A stretch of 64,000 bases of DNA, taken from assembly GCA_943787295.1 (NCBI GenBank), contig CALSLW010000001.1, forward strand, positions 310,001 through 374,000. The letters are read 5' to 3'. The notes beneath the pieces are model-generated. The model searched no databases. It worked only from the letters and a program-made list of their open reading frames with translations, and was not told the DNA's origin. Each line of letters opens with the position of its first letter. Within the stretch, counting starts at the first letter, position 1. Positions 44,354 through 55,408 of the stretch are shown here, piece after piece. Origin of the DNA: an uncultured Flavobacteriaceae bacterium (GTDB lineage: Bacteria > Bacteroidota > Bacteroidia > Flavobacteriales > Flavobacteriaceae). A program made the translations under genes and the position numbers.

Positions 44354-46938
44354 AATTCTAATTTTGTTTGCGGAGCATCATCTTCCTCGATAGCTTCTGG
44401 ATCATTAACCTCCACCTGTTCTACTGGAGTAGGTTCTGGAGATTCATACGGAAGACTTTCTTTTAACGAGATGTTTTTCACTTTTTTATCCGTCAATTGG
44501 TTTCCTAAAGCTTTGTAACTTTTCACGCCAATAAAATCTTCTACATTGATCACTTTATTTGGGATAGGATCTGCTCCTCTTGGCTTGATAAATTCAATCT
44601 CAATTATGGGTCGCCATTCAGTACTGACAAAAATGAGGGTTCCATCTTCTTTAATAAAGACATCTTCTTTGTTTTCATTTTCAATTAAGAAGCGCTTGAT
44701 AAAGTAACGCTCCTTTTCTTGATCGAAATAAACCGCGGTAATGGGTTTGGTTTTAACCCATCTTTCTAACACCAATGGTACTTGATTAAAGTGTAGCTCC
44801 ATTTGTGGAGTGACCGTTTTAGACTCTCCTTTATCATTGACAATCAATAATTTATCTTCACCTCTAAAAGCCCCTAATAAATCCCCTCTTTCGTCGAGAT
44901 TGAGTTTTAGCACAGTGCTGTCAAACCAGATTCTTCTTGGCTTAAGGGTAGATACTCCTTTCTCTTTGAGCTCAACTTTTAAGACATTGTATTTCGTAAC
45001 AATATTACCTTTAACCCCACGGCCTTTGATTTGTAAGTCAGCAAAGTCTAATTCCCATTTGAGTTTTTTGGCTTGCCCTGTATTGCGCAATACAACCGTA
45101 ACAATTTCTGCTTCACCATTAGGATTCGCACTAAAGTACAAGAGATGAGACCCTGCTCTACCTTGAGTAATATCGTACATTTTATCACGGGTTACTCCAG
45201 TAACGGCAAAACGTTTAATATAGGAAGTACCTAGTTTCCCGTCTTTATAAATCGCATTATAAATAGTGCGACTATCTTTCTTCTTAAAGACGGCAACATG
45301 GATAATATCTTTTTCGACAAAGACCTTACTGTCAACTTTAACAACTTGCATTTTTCCAGAACGGGTAAATACAATTAAATCGTCTATGTCTGCACAATCA
45401 CAAACATATTCGTCTCTTTTTAAAGAAGTTCCCACAAAACCTTCTTCTCTATTCACATAGAGTTTAGTGTTTCTAACAACAACTTTTTTAGCATCGACAT
45501 CGTCAAAGGTGCGGATCTCAGATTTACGCTCCTTTCCTTTTCCATAATCTTTTTTAAGTTGACTAAAATAATCTATGGCATAGTCAATAAGATTATCCAG
45601 ATTGTTTTTAACCGCAGCAATATCTTCTTCTAAGGCTTCTATACGTTGCTGAGCTTTATCGATATCAAATTTAGAGATACGCTTAATTCTAATCTCTGTC
45701 AATCGAACCAGATCTTCTTCAATTACAGGGCGCTTTAAATGAGCAATATGAGGCTTAATCCCCTCATCTATTGCTTTTAGCACGCCTTCCCAGGTTTCCT
45801 CTTCCTCAATTAAACGATAAATTTTATTTTCAATAAATATGCGTTCTAAAGAAGCATAATGCCATTGATTCTCTAGTTCTTGAAGTCTGTACTCAAGTTC
45901 TTTCTTTAATGTATTAACCGAAGTGTCTGTTGAGATTTTTAACATCTCTGACACCCCAATAAATTTAGGTTTATGGTCAATAATAATACAGCCTAAAGGC
46001 GAAATAGATGATTCGCAAGCCGTAAACGCATACAATGCATCTATGGTCTTATCCGGTGAAATACCATTGGGTAAATGGACTAAAATCTCTACTTCTGCCG
46101 CAGTATTATCTTCAATTTTTTTGATTTTAATTTTGCCCTTATCATTGGCTTTTAAAATCGAATCAATCAAAGAAGAAGTTGTTGTACTAAAAGGTATTTC
46201 ATGAATAACTAAAGTATTCTTATCTCGCACACTAATTTTTGCGCGTACCCGAACTTTTCCGCCGCGAACACCATCGTTATAATTTTGAACATCAATTACT
46301 CCTCCTGTTTGAAAATCTGGATAGAGGGTGAACTTCTTCCCTTTTAAGTAAGCAATACTCGCTTGTAATAACTCATTAAAATTATGCGGCAGAATTTTTG
46401 TCGATAGTCCTACTGCAATCCCTTCGGCCCCTTGGGCCAACAATAAAGGAAATTTAACTGGTAAGTGAACGGGTTCGTTCTTTCTCCCGTCATAAGAAAG
46501 TTGCCAGTCGGTTACTTTTGGACTAAAAACAACTTCAAGTGCAAATTTTGACAAACGGGCTTCAATATATCGTGACGCTGCTGCGCGGTCCCCAGTAAGA
46601 ATATTCCCCCAGTTTCCCTGCATATCAATCAAGAGATCTTTTTGGCCTATTTGCACCATTGCATCTGCAATACTCGCATCCCCATGAGGGTGGTACTGCA
46701 TGGTATGTCCCACGATATTAGCCACTTTGTTATAGCGACCATCGTCTAGGTCTTTCATCGAGTGAAGAATCCTTCTTTGCACGGGTTTGAATCCGTCTGA
46801 AATAGCAGGAACAGCACGCTCAAGAATTACATAAGAGGCATAGTCTAAGAACCAATCTTTGTACATGCCAGTTACCTTGACTAAAGATTCGTTATCAGGA
46901 TTATCGGGCGTTACTTCATAGAATTCTTTTTCTTCCAT
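44350..46938 (-). CDS. parC: DNA topoisomerase IV subunit A
   Basis: An 862-residue type IIA topoisomerase A subunit. The N-terminal winged-helix region includes VQRRILHSMKD and the catalytic tyrosine in AASRYIEARLS (Tyr124); the C-terminal beta-pinwheel runs from about 500. It decatenates daughter chromosomes together with ParE. The call as ParC rather than GyrA rests on pairing with parE and the C-terminal domain lacking a canonical GyrA box. The gene is one base after parE. Confidence 0.92.
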   Translation of the reverse strand: MEEKEFYEVTPDNPDNESLVKVTGMYKDWFLDYASYVILERAVPAISDGFKPVQRRILHSMKDLDDGRYNKVANIVGHTMQYHPHGDASIADAMVQIGQKDLLIDMQGNWGNILTGDRAAASRYIEARLSKFALEVVFSPKVTDWQLSYDGRKNEPVHLPVKFPLLLAQGAEGIAVGLSTKILPHNFNELLQASIAYLKGKKFTLYPDFQTGGVIDVQNYNDGVRGGKVRVRAKISVRDKNTLVIHEIPFSTTTSSLIDSILKANDKGKIKIKKIEDNTAAEVEILVHLPNGISPDKTIDALYAFTACESSISPLGCIIIDHKPKFIGVSEMLKISTDTSVNTLKKELEYRLQELENQWHYASLERIFIENKIYRLIEEEETWEGVLKAIDEGIKPHIAHLKRPVIEEDLVRLTEIRIKRISKFDIDKAQQRIEALEEDIAAVKNNLDNLIDYAIDYFSQLKKDYGKGKERKSEIRTFDDVDAKKVVVRNTKLYVNREEGFVGTSLKRDEYVCDCADIDDLIVFTRSGKMQVVKVDSKVFVEKDIIHVAVFKKKDSRTIYNAIYKDGKLGTSYIKRFAVTGVTRDKMYDITQGRAGSHLLYFSANPNGEAEIVTVVLRNTGQAKKLKWELDFADLQIKGRGVKGNIVTKYNVLKVELKEKGVSTLKPRRIWFDSTVLKLNLDERGDLLGAFRGEDKLLIVNDKGESKTVTPQMELHFNQVPLVLERWVKTKPITAVYFDQEKERYFIKRFLIENENKEDVFIKEDGTLIFVSTEWRPIIEIEFIKPRGADPIPNKVINVEDFIGVKSYKALGNQLTDKKVKNISLKESLPYESPEPTPVEQVEVNDPEAIEEDDAPQTKLEF

Positions 46939-46939
46939 A

Positions 46940-48799
46940 CTATGCGTCCAATTCGGCTAAATCTAGTTCAACTTTAAGATTATTGATGATAAACTCTTGT
47001 CTGTTCGGTGTATTTTTTCCCATATAGAATTCTAACAATTGTTCTATGGTCGTCCCTTTATCTAACATGACTGGATCTAATCGAATGTCTTCACCAATAA
47101 AATATTGGAATTCATCTGGCGAGATTTCACCTAATCCTTTAAATCGAGTAATCTCTGCTTTTCCACGTAATTTATTGATTGCATTGACTCGCTCTTGTTC
47201 AGAATAACAATAGATGGTTTCCTTTTTATCACGCACCCTAAAGAGAGGTGTTTGTAAAATGTATAAGTGCCCTTCTTTGATGAGTTCTGGAAAGAATTGC
47301 AAGAAAAAAGTAATGAGTAGCAAACGTATATGCATCCCATCAACATCTGCATCTGTTGCGATAACTATATTGTTATAACGCAGGTCTTCCAGGCCGTCTT
47401 CAATATTTAGGGCAGCTTGCAAGAGATTGAATTCCTCGTTTTCATAGACGATTTTTTTCGTCATTCCGTAAGTATTCAACGGTTTTCCTCTAAGGCTAAA
47501 TACCGCCTGGGTATTGACATCACGAGATTTTGTAATCGATCCACTTGCAGAATCTCCCTCTGTAATAAACAGGGTTGAATCTAGGCGACGATCCTTTTTA
47601 AGGTCCCCTAAATGCACCCTACAATCCCTTAGTTTTTTATTGTGTAAGCTGGCTTTTTTAGCGCGTTCTCTGGCGAGCTTTCTAATCCCTGAAAGTTCTT
47701 TACGCTCTTTTTCTGCCTGCAATATTTTTCTTTGGATACTGGCAGCGACTTCTTGATTCTTGTGCAAGAAATTGTCCAACTGTGTCCCCACAAACTCATT
47801 GATATAGGAACGAACGGTGGGCATATTCCCCCCCATATCTGTAGAACCTAGTTTTGTTTTTGTTTGAGATTCAAAAACAGGCTCCATTACCTTTATACTT
47901 ACGGCTGCTATAATGGATTTTCGAATATCAGCAGCGTCATAACTCTTCCCAAAAAATTCTCTGATGGTTTTGACATAAGCTTCGCGAAAGGCGGCTTGGT
48001 GCGTCCCCCCTTGAGTGGTATTTTGTCCGTTAACAAAGGAGTGATATTCTTCGCTATACTGAGATTTACTGTGGGTCATAGCCACTTCAATGTCCTCTCC
48101 TTTTAAGTGGATAATAGGATAAAGCAAATCGCTTTCATTGATTTGATCTTCTAAAAGATCTTTCAGTCCGTTTTCTGAAAAATACTTTTCTCCATTAAAA
48201 TCTATGGTTAATCCCGGGTTGAGATATACATAGTTTTTAATCATCTTAACGATATATTCTGCTCTATATTTATAGTGCTTAAAGATGGATCCATCAGGAA
48301 TAAAACTCACCTTAGTTCCTCTTCTAGCTTTAGAAGGAGTTAAGTCACTTTCGCTAATGAGCGAGCCAAATTCAAAAGAGGCGCTTTTTGATTGCTCATC
48401 TCTTATGGATTCAACGATAAAAGAGGAGGATAAAGCGTTCACAGCTTTTGTCCCTACCCCATTAAGTCCAACAGATTTCTTAAAAGCACGAGAGTCATAT
48501 TTCCCCCCAGTATTCATTTTAGAAACTACGTCAACTACTTTTCCAAGCGGTATACCACGACCATAGTCACGCACAGAAACTTGACTCTCTGTTATTTTGA
48601 TTTCGATGGTTTTACCCGCCCCCATGACAAACTCATCAATACAGTTGTCGAGTACTTCTTTGATCAAAATATAAATCCCGTCGTCTGAGGAGGAGCCATC
48701 TCCTAACTTCCCGATGTACATACCGGGACGCATACGGATATGCTCTTTCCAATCAAGGGAGCGTATATTATCTTCGGTATATTGTGCTTTTTCAGCCAT
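46940..48799 (-). CDS. parE: DNA topoisomerase IV subunit B
   Basis: A 619-residue ATPase/TOPRIM subunit: GHKL ATP site with [12 protein letters not shown] and [10 protein letters not shown], the TOPRIM motifs [12 protein letters not shown] and [15 protein letters not shown], and the C-terminal [13 protein letters not shown]. It pairs with the adjacent parC. A palindromic hairpin (48837-48854) sits in its upstream region. Confidence 0.95.
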   Translation of the reverse strand: MAEKAQYTEDNIRSLDWKEHIRMRPGMYIGKLGDGSSSDDGIYILIKEVLDNCIDEFVMGAGKTIEIKITESQVSVRDYGRGIPLGKVVDVVSKMNTGGKYDSRAFKKSVGLNGVGTKAVNALSSSFIVESIRDEQSKSASFEFGSLISESDLTPSKARRGTKVSFIPDGSIFKHYKYRAEYIVKMIKNYVYLNPGLTIDFNGEKYFSENGLKDLLEDQINESDLLYPIIHLKGEDIEVAMTHSKSQYSEEYHSFVNGQNTTQGGTHQAAFREAYVKTIREFFGKSYDAADIRKSIIAAVSIKVMEPVFESQTKTKLGSTDMGGNMPTVRSYINEFVGTQLDNFLHKNQEVAASIQRKILQAEKERKELSGIRKLARERAKKASLHNKKLRDCRVHLGDLKKDRRLDSTLFITEGDSASGSITKSRDVNTQAVFSLRGKPLNTYGMTKKIVYENEEFNLLQAALNIEDGLEDLRYNNIVIATDADVDGMHIRLLLITFFLQFFPELIKEGHLYILQTPLFRVRDKKETIYCYSEQERVNAINKLRGKAEITRFKGLGEISPDEFQYFIGEDIRLDPVMLDKGTTIEQLLEFYMGKNTPNRQEFIINNLKVELDLAELDA

Positions 48800-48836
48800 A
48801 GTGCAGAAATGCTAATATAAAAGGTTCAAAGAGTTT

Positions 48837-48854
48837 GCGCTATATCAATAGCGC
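48837..48854. repeat. Inverted repeat upstream of parE
   Basis: GCGCTAT and ATAGCGC separated by four bases in the purC-parE gap. On the minus strand a T-run precedes rather than follows the stem, so it is not a terminator there; it may be an operator or a 5' UTR hairpin for topoisomerase IV. Confidence 0.45.
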
Positions 48855-48916
48855 TAAAAAAATTAACATATCGTCGTTGAAAACTATTAATCGCTTGGTT
48901 CTAAAGTTTTTCCACG

Positions 48917-49864
48917 CTAACGTTGAGCGAGATAGGCCACAATATTTTGCTCTATTCTCGTTTCAATCTGCTCAAGATTTGCTTTTTCAAAACTTTTCCC
49001 TGTAATGTTTTCGTATAATTCGATGTACCTGTTCGAGACTTCTGTTATGTATTCATCTGACATATCTGGAACACTTTGGCCTTCTAGGCCTTGAAAACCA
49101 TTTGCAATAAGCCATTGACGTACAAACTCTTTAGACAATTGTTTTTGCGGTTCATTTGCAGCTTGCCTTTCGCTATAGCCTTCGGCATAAAAATAACGAG
49201 AAGAATCTGGGGTGTGAATTTCATCAATTAAAACGATTTTGCCCTCTGCTGTTTTGCCAAATTCATATTTGGTGTCTACTAAGATTAGTCCTTTTTGGGC
49301 AGCTAATTCTGTTCCTCTTTGGAATAAGGCGCAGGTGTACTTTTCAAGTTGAATATAATCTGATTCGCGCACAATGCCTTGGCGAATAATCTCTTCTCTT
49401 GAAATATCTTCGTCATGTCCTTCTTCGGCTTTCGTTGCCGGGGTGATAATAGGGACCGGAAAAGCATCATTTTCTTTCATCCCGTCTGGCATTTCAACTC
49501 CGCACAATAGGCGTTTACCCGCCTTGTATTCTCTTGCTGCATGCCCAGACATATAACCACGAATCACCATTTCAACTTTAAAAGGCTCACATCGCTTCCC
49601 AACAGATACACAAGGATCTGGGGTAGCTTCTAGCCAGTTAGGGACGATGTCTTTTGTGGCATCGAGCATTTGCGTGGCAATTTGATTGAGGATTTGTCCT
49701 TTGTAGGGAATACCCTTTGGCATCACTACATCAAAAGCCGATAAACGATCTGTGGCTATCATAACTAAAAGATCATCTTCAAGGCTAATGACTTCGCGCA
49801 CTTTGCCAGTATATTTATGAGTTTGCCCCGGAAGGGTAAAATTAGTTGCTAAAAGGCTGTTCAT
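48917..49864 (-). CDS. purC: Phosphoribosylaminoimidazole-succinocarboxamide synthase
   Basis: A 315-residue SAICAR synthase of purine synthesis, the longer type. Seen: [51 protein letters not shown] and [11 protein letters not shown] with [10 protein letters not shown]. Its ATG overlaps the phoH stop (TAATG), so it is the second gene of a phoH-purC unit. Confidence 0.95.
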   Translation of the reverse strand: MNSLLATNFTLPGQTHKYTGKVREVISLEDDLLVMIATDRLSAFDVVMPKGIPYKGQILNQIATQMLDATKDIVPNWLEATPDPCVSVGKRCEPFKVEMVIRGYMSGHAAREYKAGKRLLCGVEMPDGMKENDAFPVPIITPATKAEEGHDEDISREEIIRQGIVRESDYIQLEKYTCALFQRGTELAAQKGLILVDTKYEFGKTAEGKIVLIDEIHTPDSSRYFYAEGYSERQAANEPQKQLSKEFVRQWLIANGFQGLEGQSVPDMSDEYITEVSNRYIELYENITGKSFEKANLEQIETRIEQNIVAYLAQR

Positions 49865-50817
49865 TAATTCTGGTGTTCTATATGCTTGTAAGCATCAATT
49901 ACTTTTTTAACCAGTCTGTGACGAATCACATCGCGGTCATCAAGATGTAAAATTCCGATTCCTGAAGTCTCTTTCAAAATTAAAAGAGCTTCTTTTAATC
50001 CAGAAATCACCCTGCGTGGTAAATCAATTTGTCCTGGGTCGCCAGTGATGATAAATTTAGCATTGGGTCCCATACGCGTTAAAAACATTTTCATCTGGGC
50101 ATGGGTGGTGTTCTGCGCTTCGTCAAGAATCACAAATGCATTGTCTAAGGTCCTACCGCGCATAAAAGCTAGTGGAGCGATTTGAATGGTTCCTTTTTCT
50201 AAATGTGAGGCTAGACGTTCTGCAGGAATCATATCCCTTAATGCATCGTAAAGCGGTTGCATATAAGGATCTAATTTCTCTTTCATATCTCCAGGAAGGA
50301 AACCTAAGTTTTCCCCAGCTTCTACTGCAGGTCTAGTCAAGATAATACGCTTGACTTGTTTTTCTTTTAAGGCCTTAACGGCCAAAGCTACACTGGTATA
50401 AGTTTTTCCAGTTCCGGCAGGTCCAATGGCAAAAAGCATGTCGTTTTTCTTACTCAATTGAACCAACTTTTGCTGATTAAGGGTTTTAGCTTTAATAATC
50501 CTTCCCCCTATACCGTGTAAGATAAAAGCCTCTTTTTCGTTTGTTGCTTCATAGTCTTTTGAACCGTCAGCAGTGAGAATGAGTTCTATGGTTGTTTGAT
50601 CAAGACTATTGAATTTTCCAAAGTGAGCAACGAGCATATCCACCCGTTTTTCAAACTCTTCTAAAATTTCTTCTTCCCCTAATGCTTTAAGCTTATTTCC
50701 ACGTGCAATGATTTTAATCTTAGGAAAATAGGCACGCAAGTGTTCAATAGTTTTGTTTTGTTCCCCAAAAAAATCTTGTGGGTTTACCTCGCTTAATTCA
50801 ATTTCAATTTCGTTCAA
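49864..50817 (-). CDS. PhoH family ATPase
   Basis: A 317-residue PhoH-like protein: a short N-terminal KH-like segment, then a P-loop ATPase with Walker [10 protein letters not shown] (132-140) and Walker [11 protein letters not shown]. Homologues (YbeZ) associate with the YbeY RNase and rRNA maturation. The gene is transcribed toward purC and is divergent from the SAM hydrolase gene. Confidence 0.93.
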   Translation of the reverse strand: MNEIEIELSEVNPQDFFGEQNKTIEHLRAYFPKIKIIARGNKLKALGEEEILEEFEKRVDMLVAHFGKFNSLDQTTIELILTADGSKDYEATNEKEAFILHGIGGRIIKAKTLNQQKLVQLSKKNDMLFAIGPAGTGKTYTSVALAVKALKEKQVKRIILTRPAVEAGENLGFLPGDMKEKLDPYMQPLYDALRDMIPAERLASHLEKGTIQIAPLAFMRGRTLDNAFVILDEAQNTTHAQMKMFLTRMGPNAKFIITGDPGQIDLPRRVISGLKEALLILKETSGIGILHLDDRDVIRHRLVKKVIDAYKHIEHQN

Positions 50818-50864
50818 TAGCTTTTTAATTAACGATTATACGCTCAGTTTTGTAAGTTTGTATT

Positions 50865-50872
50865 CAAATTTA
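50865..50872 (-). promoter_or_regulatory. -7 promoter element of phoH
   Basis: TAAATTTG on the minus strand in the divergent space between phoH and the SAM hydrolase gene. Confidence 0.4.
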
Positions 50873-50910
50873 CGTTTTTCGTTCCAAACAAAATAAATAA
50901 AAAAAACTTT

Positions 50911-51741
50911 ATGTCGATTATCACTTTGACGACCGATTTTGGGCATAAAGACTATTTTGTCTCTGTTACAAAGGCGGCGTTACTTCAAGAGGCACCTAAC
51001 ACTACTGTAGTAGATGTATCACACGAGATAAGTCCTTTTAATCACACAGAAACAGCCTACATTCTTAAAAATGCTTACAAGAGTTTTCCAAAGGGAAGCA
51101 TCCATATTGTAGGGGTAGATTCAGAATTATCTCCTGAAAATAATCATATCGTAATGCTCTTTGATGGGCATTATTTCATTGGGGCAAATAACGGTATCTT
51201 CTCATTGATCATTGAAGAAATGAAATACGAGAAGTTAGTAGAGATTAACATACACAATACCATACTGTCTACCTTCCCGGTACTCGATATATTTGTCAAA
51301 GTAGCCGGGCATTTATCTAGAAAAGGATCCATGGATGTTATTGGGAAGCCCCTCAAGCAACTCAAAGAAATGGTAGGAGTTAAACCGGTAATTAACGATA
51401 GTAGCACACAAATAATTGGAAGTGTCATTTATATTGATAATTTTGGCAATGTTGTAACGAATATAAAAAAATCAACCTTTTTGGACATACAAAAAACACG
51501 TCCTTTTACGATCTATGCGCAAAGTGTCAAGTTTGAACATATTTATGATTCTTTTGCTGCAGCGATTAACTTTTCTATCCCAAAAGAAAATAGAGAGGAA
51601 GACGGTAAAAAGATTGCATTATGGAATGCAGCTGGGCATTTAGAGCTTGCGATGTACAAGAGTAATCCTTTGAAAGTAGGAAGTGCGCACAGTTTGTTTG
51701 GATTAGATTTTAGAACCCCTATAACCATCGTTTTTAATTAA
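50911..51741 (+). CDS. S-adenosylmethionine hydrolase (DUF62 family)
   Basis: A 276-residue SAM hydroxide adenosyltransferase, related to fluorinase and chlorinase. Family motifs are ITLTTDFGHKDYFV at the N-terminus, VVDVSHEISPF, GANNGIF and the C-terminal IYIDNFGNVVTNI. The expected reaction is SAM plus water to adenosine plus methionine. In many flavobacteria it precedes gldF, as here (one base apart). Confidence 0.92.
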   Translation: MSIITLTTDFGHKDYFVSVTKAALLQEAPNTTVVDVSHEISPFNHTETAYILKNAYKSFPKGSIHIVGVDSELSPENNHIVMLFDGHYFIGANNGIFSLIIEEMKYEKLVEINIHNTILSTFPVLDIFVKVAGHLSRKGSMDVIGKPLKQLKEMVGVKPVINDSSTQIIGSVIYIDNFGNVVTNIKKSTFLDIQKTRPFTIYAQSVKFEHIYDSFAAAINFSIPKENREEDGKKIALWNAAGHLELAMYKSNPLKVGSAHSLFGLDFRTPITIVFN

Positions 51742-51742
51742 T

Positions 51743-52474
51743 ATGTGGAGCATTTATAAACGGGAATTACAAAGCTTTTTTTACACTCCGTTAGGCTATG
51801 TGTTGCTTGTAACTTTTTTACTTTTAAATGGCTTGCTACTGTGGATATTCCCATCGAGTTGGAATATTCTTGATGCTGGTTTTGGGGATATAAACTTATT
51901 TTTTGAACTCAATCCATGGCTCTTTATTTTTTTACTTCCTGCGCTAGGAATGAAATCCTTTTCTGAAGAAATTAAAGCGGGAACACTTGAATTGCTTTTG
52001 ACAAAACCCATTAGCATCACTCGTCTTATTGCTGGAAAGTTTTTAGCGCTTTATACCATTTTATTGATCGCCTTGAGTGTATCGCTTTTTTACTTTCTTC
52101 AGTTAGAAGGTTTACTGTTAGAAAACAACAGCCTTGACTGGGGGGTATATTGTGGTTCTTTACTGGGTTTATCCCTTTTAGCAGCCTCGCTTACCGCCAT
52201 TAGCTTGTGGGCATCAACTCTGGTAGATAGTGCTTTCTCTGCCTTTATGATTGCAGTTTTTGTTAGTATTTTTCATTTTTATGGTTGGAACCAAGTAGCA
52301 GATTTATTTACAAATTATTCTACTTATATCGCTTTAAAAAGCATTGGGCTTCAATATCATTATGGCGAGTTAAACAAAGGGATTATTCGACTTTCTAATG
52401 TTTGTTATTTAATACTCCAAAGTTTGTTTTTCCTTTTTTGGACTAAGATAAATATTAAAAATAGATGTCAATGA
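51743..52474 (+). CDS. gldF: Gliding motility ABC transporter permease GldF
   Basis: A 243-residue ABC-2 type permease with six helices: MWSIYKRELQSFFYTPLGYV opens the protein and GMKSFSEEIKAGTLELLLTKP is the coupling loop typical of GldF. With GldG and the ATPase GldA (not in this window) it forms an ABC transporter needed for gliding in Flavobacterium johnsoniae. It overlaps gldG by ten bases. Confidence 0.93.
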   Translation: MWSIYKRELQSFFYTPLGYVLLVTFLLLNGLLLWIFPSSWNILDAGFGDINLFFELNPWLFIFLLPALGMKSFSEEIKAGTLELLLTKPISITRLIAGKFLALYTILLIALSVSLFYFLQLEGLLLENNSLDWGVYCGSLLGLSLLAASLTAISLWASTLVDSAFSAFMIAVFVSIFHFYGWNQVADLFTNYSTYIALKSIGLQYHYGELNKGIIRLSNVCYLILQSLFFLFWTKINIKNRCQ

Positions 52475-54156
52475 TGCAACGTTTTGATATTTATCGTCTC
52501 CTTGCGGCAGTGGGAATTATACTCCTTCTGATGCAAGTTTTATTTTTCTTTAACTCACAATGGGACTTGACCTTGGATCAACGTTATACCCTTGCTGATA
52601 ATACAGTTGAAATTACACAATCCATCGAGCAACCAATTCTTATTGATGTAATGTTAGGCGGGGATCTTCCTGCCAACTATCAACGTTTAAGAACTGAATT
52701 GACCATACTCTTAAAGCAAATAAGTGAGCAAAATGAATTGATTCAATACAACTTTGTCGATCCTTTTGATGGAGTAGAAAACAAAGAAGGATTAATTGAG
52801 GAGTTATACCGCTATGGGCTTGCGCCCGAAGTTGAAATTGATCGAGAAAATCAATCTACAGATCAAACCATTGTTGTTCCATGGATGATTTTAAACATTC
52901 AGGATAATTCTACATTTGAAAGTAAATCCATTCGTGTTTCGCTTTTACAGAAAAACCTAGGCGATACTGCTGAAGAGCGCATCGAGCAATCTATCCAGCA
53001 ACTAGAATACAATTTAACCGATGGCTTCCACCGCTTGTTTTTAAAAGAGAAAAAAAGTATTGCTGTAATTAACTCTCACAATGGCAGTTCTGACTTACAA
53101 CTGGCGAGCTTACTGCAAAGCCTTGTTCCCTATTACAGTTTGGCCTCTTTTGACCTAAAAGCCTTTCCGGCACAGCCGTCAAAAACCTTAGAAAACCTCA
53201 ATCGATTTGATCTTCTATTTGTCGCTAATCCGACAAATGAATTCACATCCGAAGAGAAGTTTATGCTAGATCAATTCACGCAAAACGGGGGAAATAGTCT
53301 TTTTATGATTGATCCAGTTAAAATTGCCCAAGACAGTCTTTTTTCCATCAAGGGCAATGCGATTGCTATACCAACAGACATTGGCTTAGATGAGCTTTTC
53401 TTTAAGTATGGAGCGAGACTAAACAAAGACATTGTGACAGATTTATTCAGTGCTCCTATCGTCCTAGCACAAGGAGAAAACGCTTCGTCGGAATATCGAC
53501 CCTATCCCTGGATATACCATCCTTTAGTAGAACCCAACGCAGAGCATCCTATAGGTAGCGCTGTAGGAAATGTATTGCAGCAATTTGTCAGCTCTATTGA
53601 CACCTTAAAAAATCAAACAAAAAAGACCATCTTACTTAGCACTTCTAATCGCTCTAAAGTGAGAAAGCCTCCCTTTATGATTGCTCTTGAAGAAGCAACA
53701 AAACCCATTAAGCCAACAAATTTTGAGGATAAAAGCAATATTACTGGAGTTTTAATAGAAGGAAAATTTCCTTCTTTGTTTCAAAATAGAATTGCACCAT
53801 TTACTTGGGATAAAACAGCAGATACTCGCCCTGCAAAAATGGCTATTTTCTCTGATGGAAATATGGGAGAAAATCAATTAGACAAAGGGAATCCGCTTGA
53901 ATTAGGCTATGATAAATGGACCAATAACCTTTATGCAAATAAGCAATTATTGCAAAACACTGTTCATTACCTTATGGGAGAAAACAAACGTCTAATCTTA
54001 CGCTCAAAAGAAATTCGCTTAGCCTTTTTAGATCAAACGCTTGTTGCTGAAGAAAAAGAAAAAATTCAGACTGTGATTTTCGCTTTACCGCTAGCCGTTT
54101 TGGCCTTAATAGGCCTCTTATTTAGCAGTCTTCGTAGACGTGTTTATCGTCGATAA
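52465..54156 (+). CDS. gldG: Gliding motility ABC transporter substrate-binding protein GldG
   Basis: A 563-residue protein with an N-terminal helix, a large ABC-type auxiliary domain (DUF4350-like fold, with KSIAVINSHNGSSDLQLASL) and a C-terminal helix followed by a basic tail. It is the membrane-anchored partner of GldF. Overlap with gldF and the same order as in F. johnsoniae support the call. Confidence 0.93.
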   Translation: MSMMQRFDIYRLLAAVGIILLLMQVLFFFNSQWDLTLDQRYTLADNTVEITQSIEQPILIDVMLGGDLPANYQRLRTELTILLKQISEQNELIQYNFVDPFDGVENKEGLIEELYRYGLAPEVEIDRENQSTDQTIVVPWMILNIQDNSTFESKSIRVSLLQKNLGDTAEERIEQSIQQLEYNLTDGFHRLFLKEKKSIAVINSHNGSSDLQLASLLQSLVPYYSLASFDLKAFPAQPSKTLENLNRFDLLFVANPTNEFTSEEKFMLDQFTQNGGNSLFMIDPVKIAQDSLFSIKGNAIAIPTDIGLDELFFKYGARLNKDIVTDLFSAPIVLAQGENASSEYRPYPWIYHPLVEPNAEHPIGSAVGNVLQQFVSSIDTLKNQTKKTILLSTSNRSKVRKPPFMIALEEATKPIKPTNFEDKSNITGVLIEGKFPSLFQNRIAPFTWDKTADTRPAKMAIFSDGNMGENQLDKGNPLELGYDKWTNNLYANKQLLQNTVHYLMGENKRLILRSKEIRLAFLDQTLVAEEKEKIQTVIFALPLAVLALIGLLFSSLRRRVYRR

Positions 54157-54195
54157 CTTTTCATAAGTTTCTTTTTGTATTGCTTTGTTTTAAGA

Positions 54196-54203
54196 TATAT
54201 TTG
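54196..54203 (+). promoter_or_regulatory. Promoter of dnaN
   Basis: TATATTTG preceded by TTG (54175-54177) at 18 bases, 20 bases before the dnaN ATG. A good match to the flavobacterial consensus. Confidence 0.6.
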
Positions 54204-54223
54204 AATGTATAAAATTTAGACTT

Positions 54224-55339
54224 ATGAAGTTTATCATCTCAAGTAATCAACTGCTTAAACAACTACAAATATTAGGGGGTGTGATCAATAGCTCAAACAC
54301 CTTACCTATTTTAGATAACTTTTTATTTGAACTCAATCAAGACCGATTGACCATTACTGCTTCTGATCTAGATACAAGCATGTCTTCTAGTCTTTCAGTT
54401 GAATCAACTGATACAGGTAATATTGCTGTTCCAGCACGTTTATTGCTTGATACCTTAAAAACCTTTCCAGAGCAGCCCCTTACTTTCACGGCAGAAAACA
54501 ATGCCATTGAAATAAGCGCTAATAATGGAAAATACAGCCTAGCCTATTTGTCTGGGGAGGAATTCCCAAAAGCTGTTCACCTTAAAGATCCTAGCAAAAC
54601 TGTCATTATGGGGGATACCCTTGCAAATGCCATCAATGCTACTCTTTTTGCGTCTGGGAATGATGATTTAAGACCTGTGATGAGCGGAGTCTTTTTCCAG
54701 TTTTCGACAGAAGGCTTGACTTTTGTTGCGACAGATGCACACAAATTAGTCAAATACACCAGATCTGACGTTACCGCTTCTGGTACTGCAGAATTTATCA
54801 TGCCGAAAAAAGCCTTGCAAATCTTAAAAGGAATTTTACAAGGCAGCGAAGAGGATATCAATATAGAATACAACGATACAAACGCCCAATTTACTTTTGC
54901 TAACACTAGCTTAAATTGCCGTTTAATTGAAGGGAAATATCCTAATTATGAGGCGGTTATCCCAAAAGAAAACCCAAATGTACTAACCATACACCGGGAA
55001 ACTTTATTGAATTCACTGCGTCGTGTGAGTATTTTCTCTAACAAAACCACCTATCAAATTCGATTGAAAATCGCTGGAGCAGAATTAAATATTTCTGCAG
55101 AAGATTATGACTTTAGCAATAAAGCCGAAGAGCGTTTAAGCTGTAGTTATATTGGAGATGATATGCAAATAGGCTTTAATTCACGTTTTTTAATTGAAAT
55201 GCTCAATAATCTAGGTGCAGAAGAAGTTTCTTTATCGATGTCTATGCCTAACAGAGCTGGAATCATCACTCCCCTAGATGATGTTGAAGAAGGAGAACAC
55301 ATTACCATGCTAGTCATGCCTGTAATGTTAAACGACTAA
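54224..55339 (+). CDS. dnaN: DNA polymerase III beta subunit (sliding clamp)
   Basis: A 371-residue processivity clamp. The three repeated domains are visible, with FIISSNQLLKQLQILGGVIN, FVATDAHKLVKYTRSDV and the C-terminal HITMLVMPVMLND. It is not next to dnaA or gyrB, so the origin is not indicated here. A bidirectional terminator follows it. Confidence 0.96.
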   Translation: MKFIISSNQLLKQLQILGGVINSSNTLPILDNFLFELNQDRLTITASDLDTSMSSSLSVESTDTGNIAVPARLLLDTLKTFPEQPLTFTAENNAIEISANNGKYSLAYLSGEEFPKAVHLKDPSKTVIMGDTLANAINATLFASGNDDLRPVMSGVFFQFSTEGLTFVATDAHKLVKYTRSDVTASGTAEFIMPKKALQILKGILQGSEEDINIEYNDTNAQFTFANTSLNCRLIEGKYPNYEAVIPKENPNVLTIHRETLLNSLRRVSIFSNKTTYQIRLKIAGAELNISAEDYDFSNKAEERLSCSYIGDDMQIGFNSRFLIEMLNNLGAEEVSLSMSMPNRAGIITPLDDVEEGEHITMLVMPVMLND

Positions 55340-55357
55340 ATGTTTCTATAAGTCTAT

Positions 55358-55388
55358 AAAAAAAGGCTCATAATATGAGCCTTTTTTT
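55358..55388. terminator. Bidirectional terminator between dnaN and the alpha-oxoamine synthase gene
   Basis: A 7-bp GC-containing stem (GGCTCAT with ATGAGCC, three-base loop) flanked by seven A on one side and seven T on the other, so it works in both directions. It is the only convergent pair in this window with a clear hairpin terminator. Confidence 0.85.
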
Positions 55389-55408
55389 ATGTGATAAAGT
55401 TGCTAAGC

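Noticed and set aside
54224..55339. dnaN as a pointer to the replication origin
   Set aside because: No dnaA, gyrB or DnaA-box cluster lies nearby; in this group dnaN commonly sits away from dnaA.
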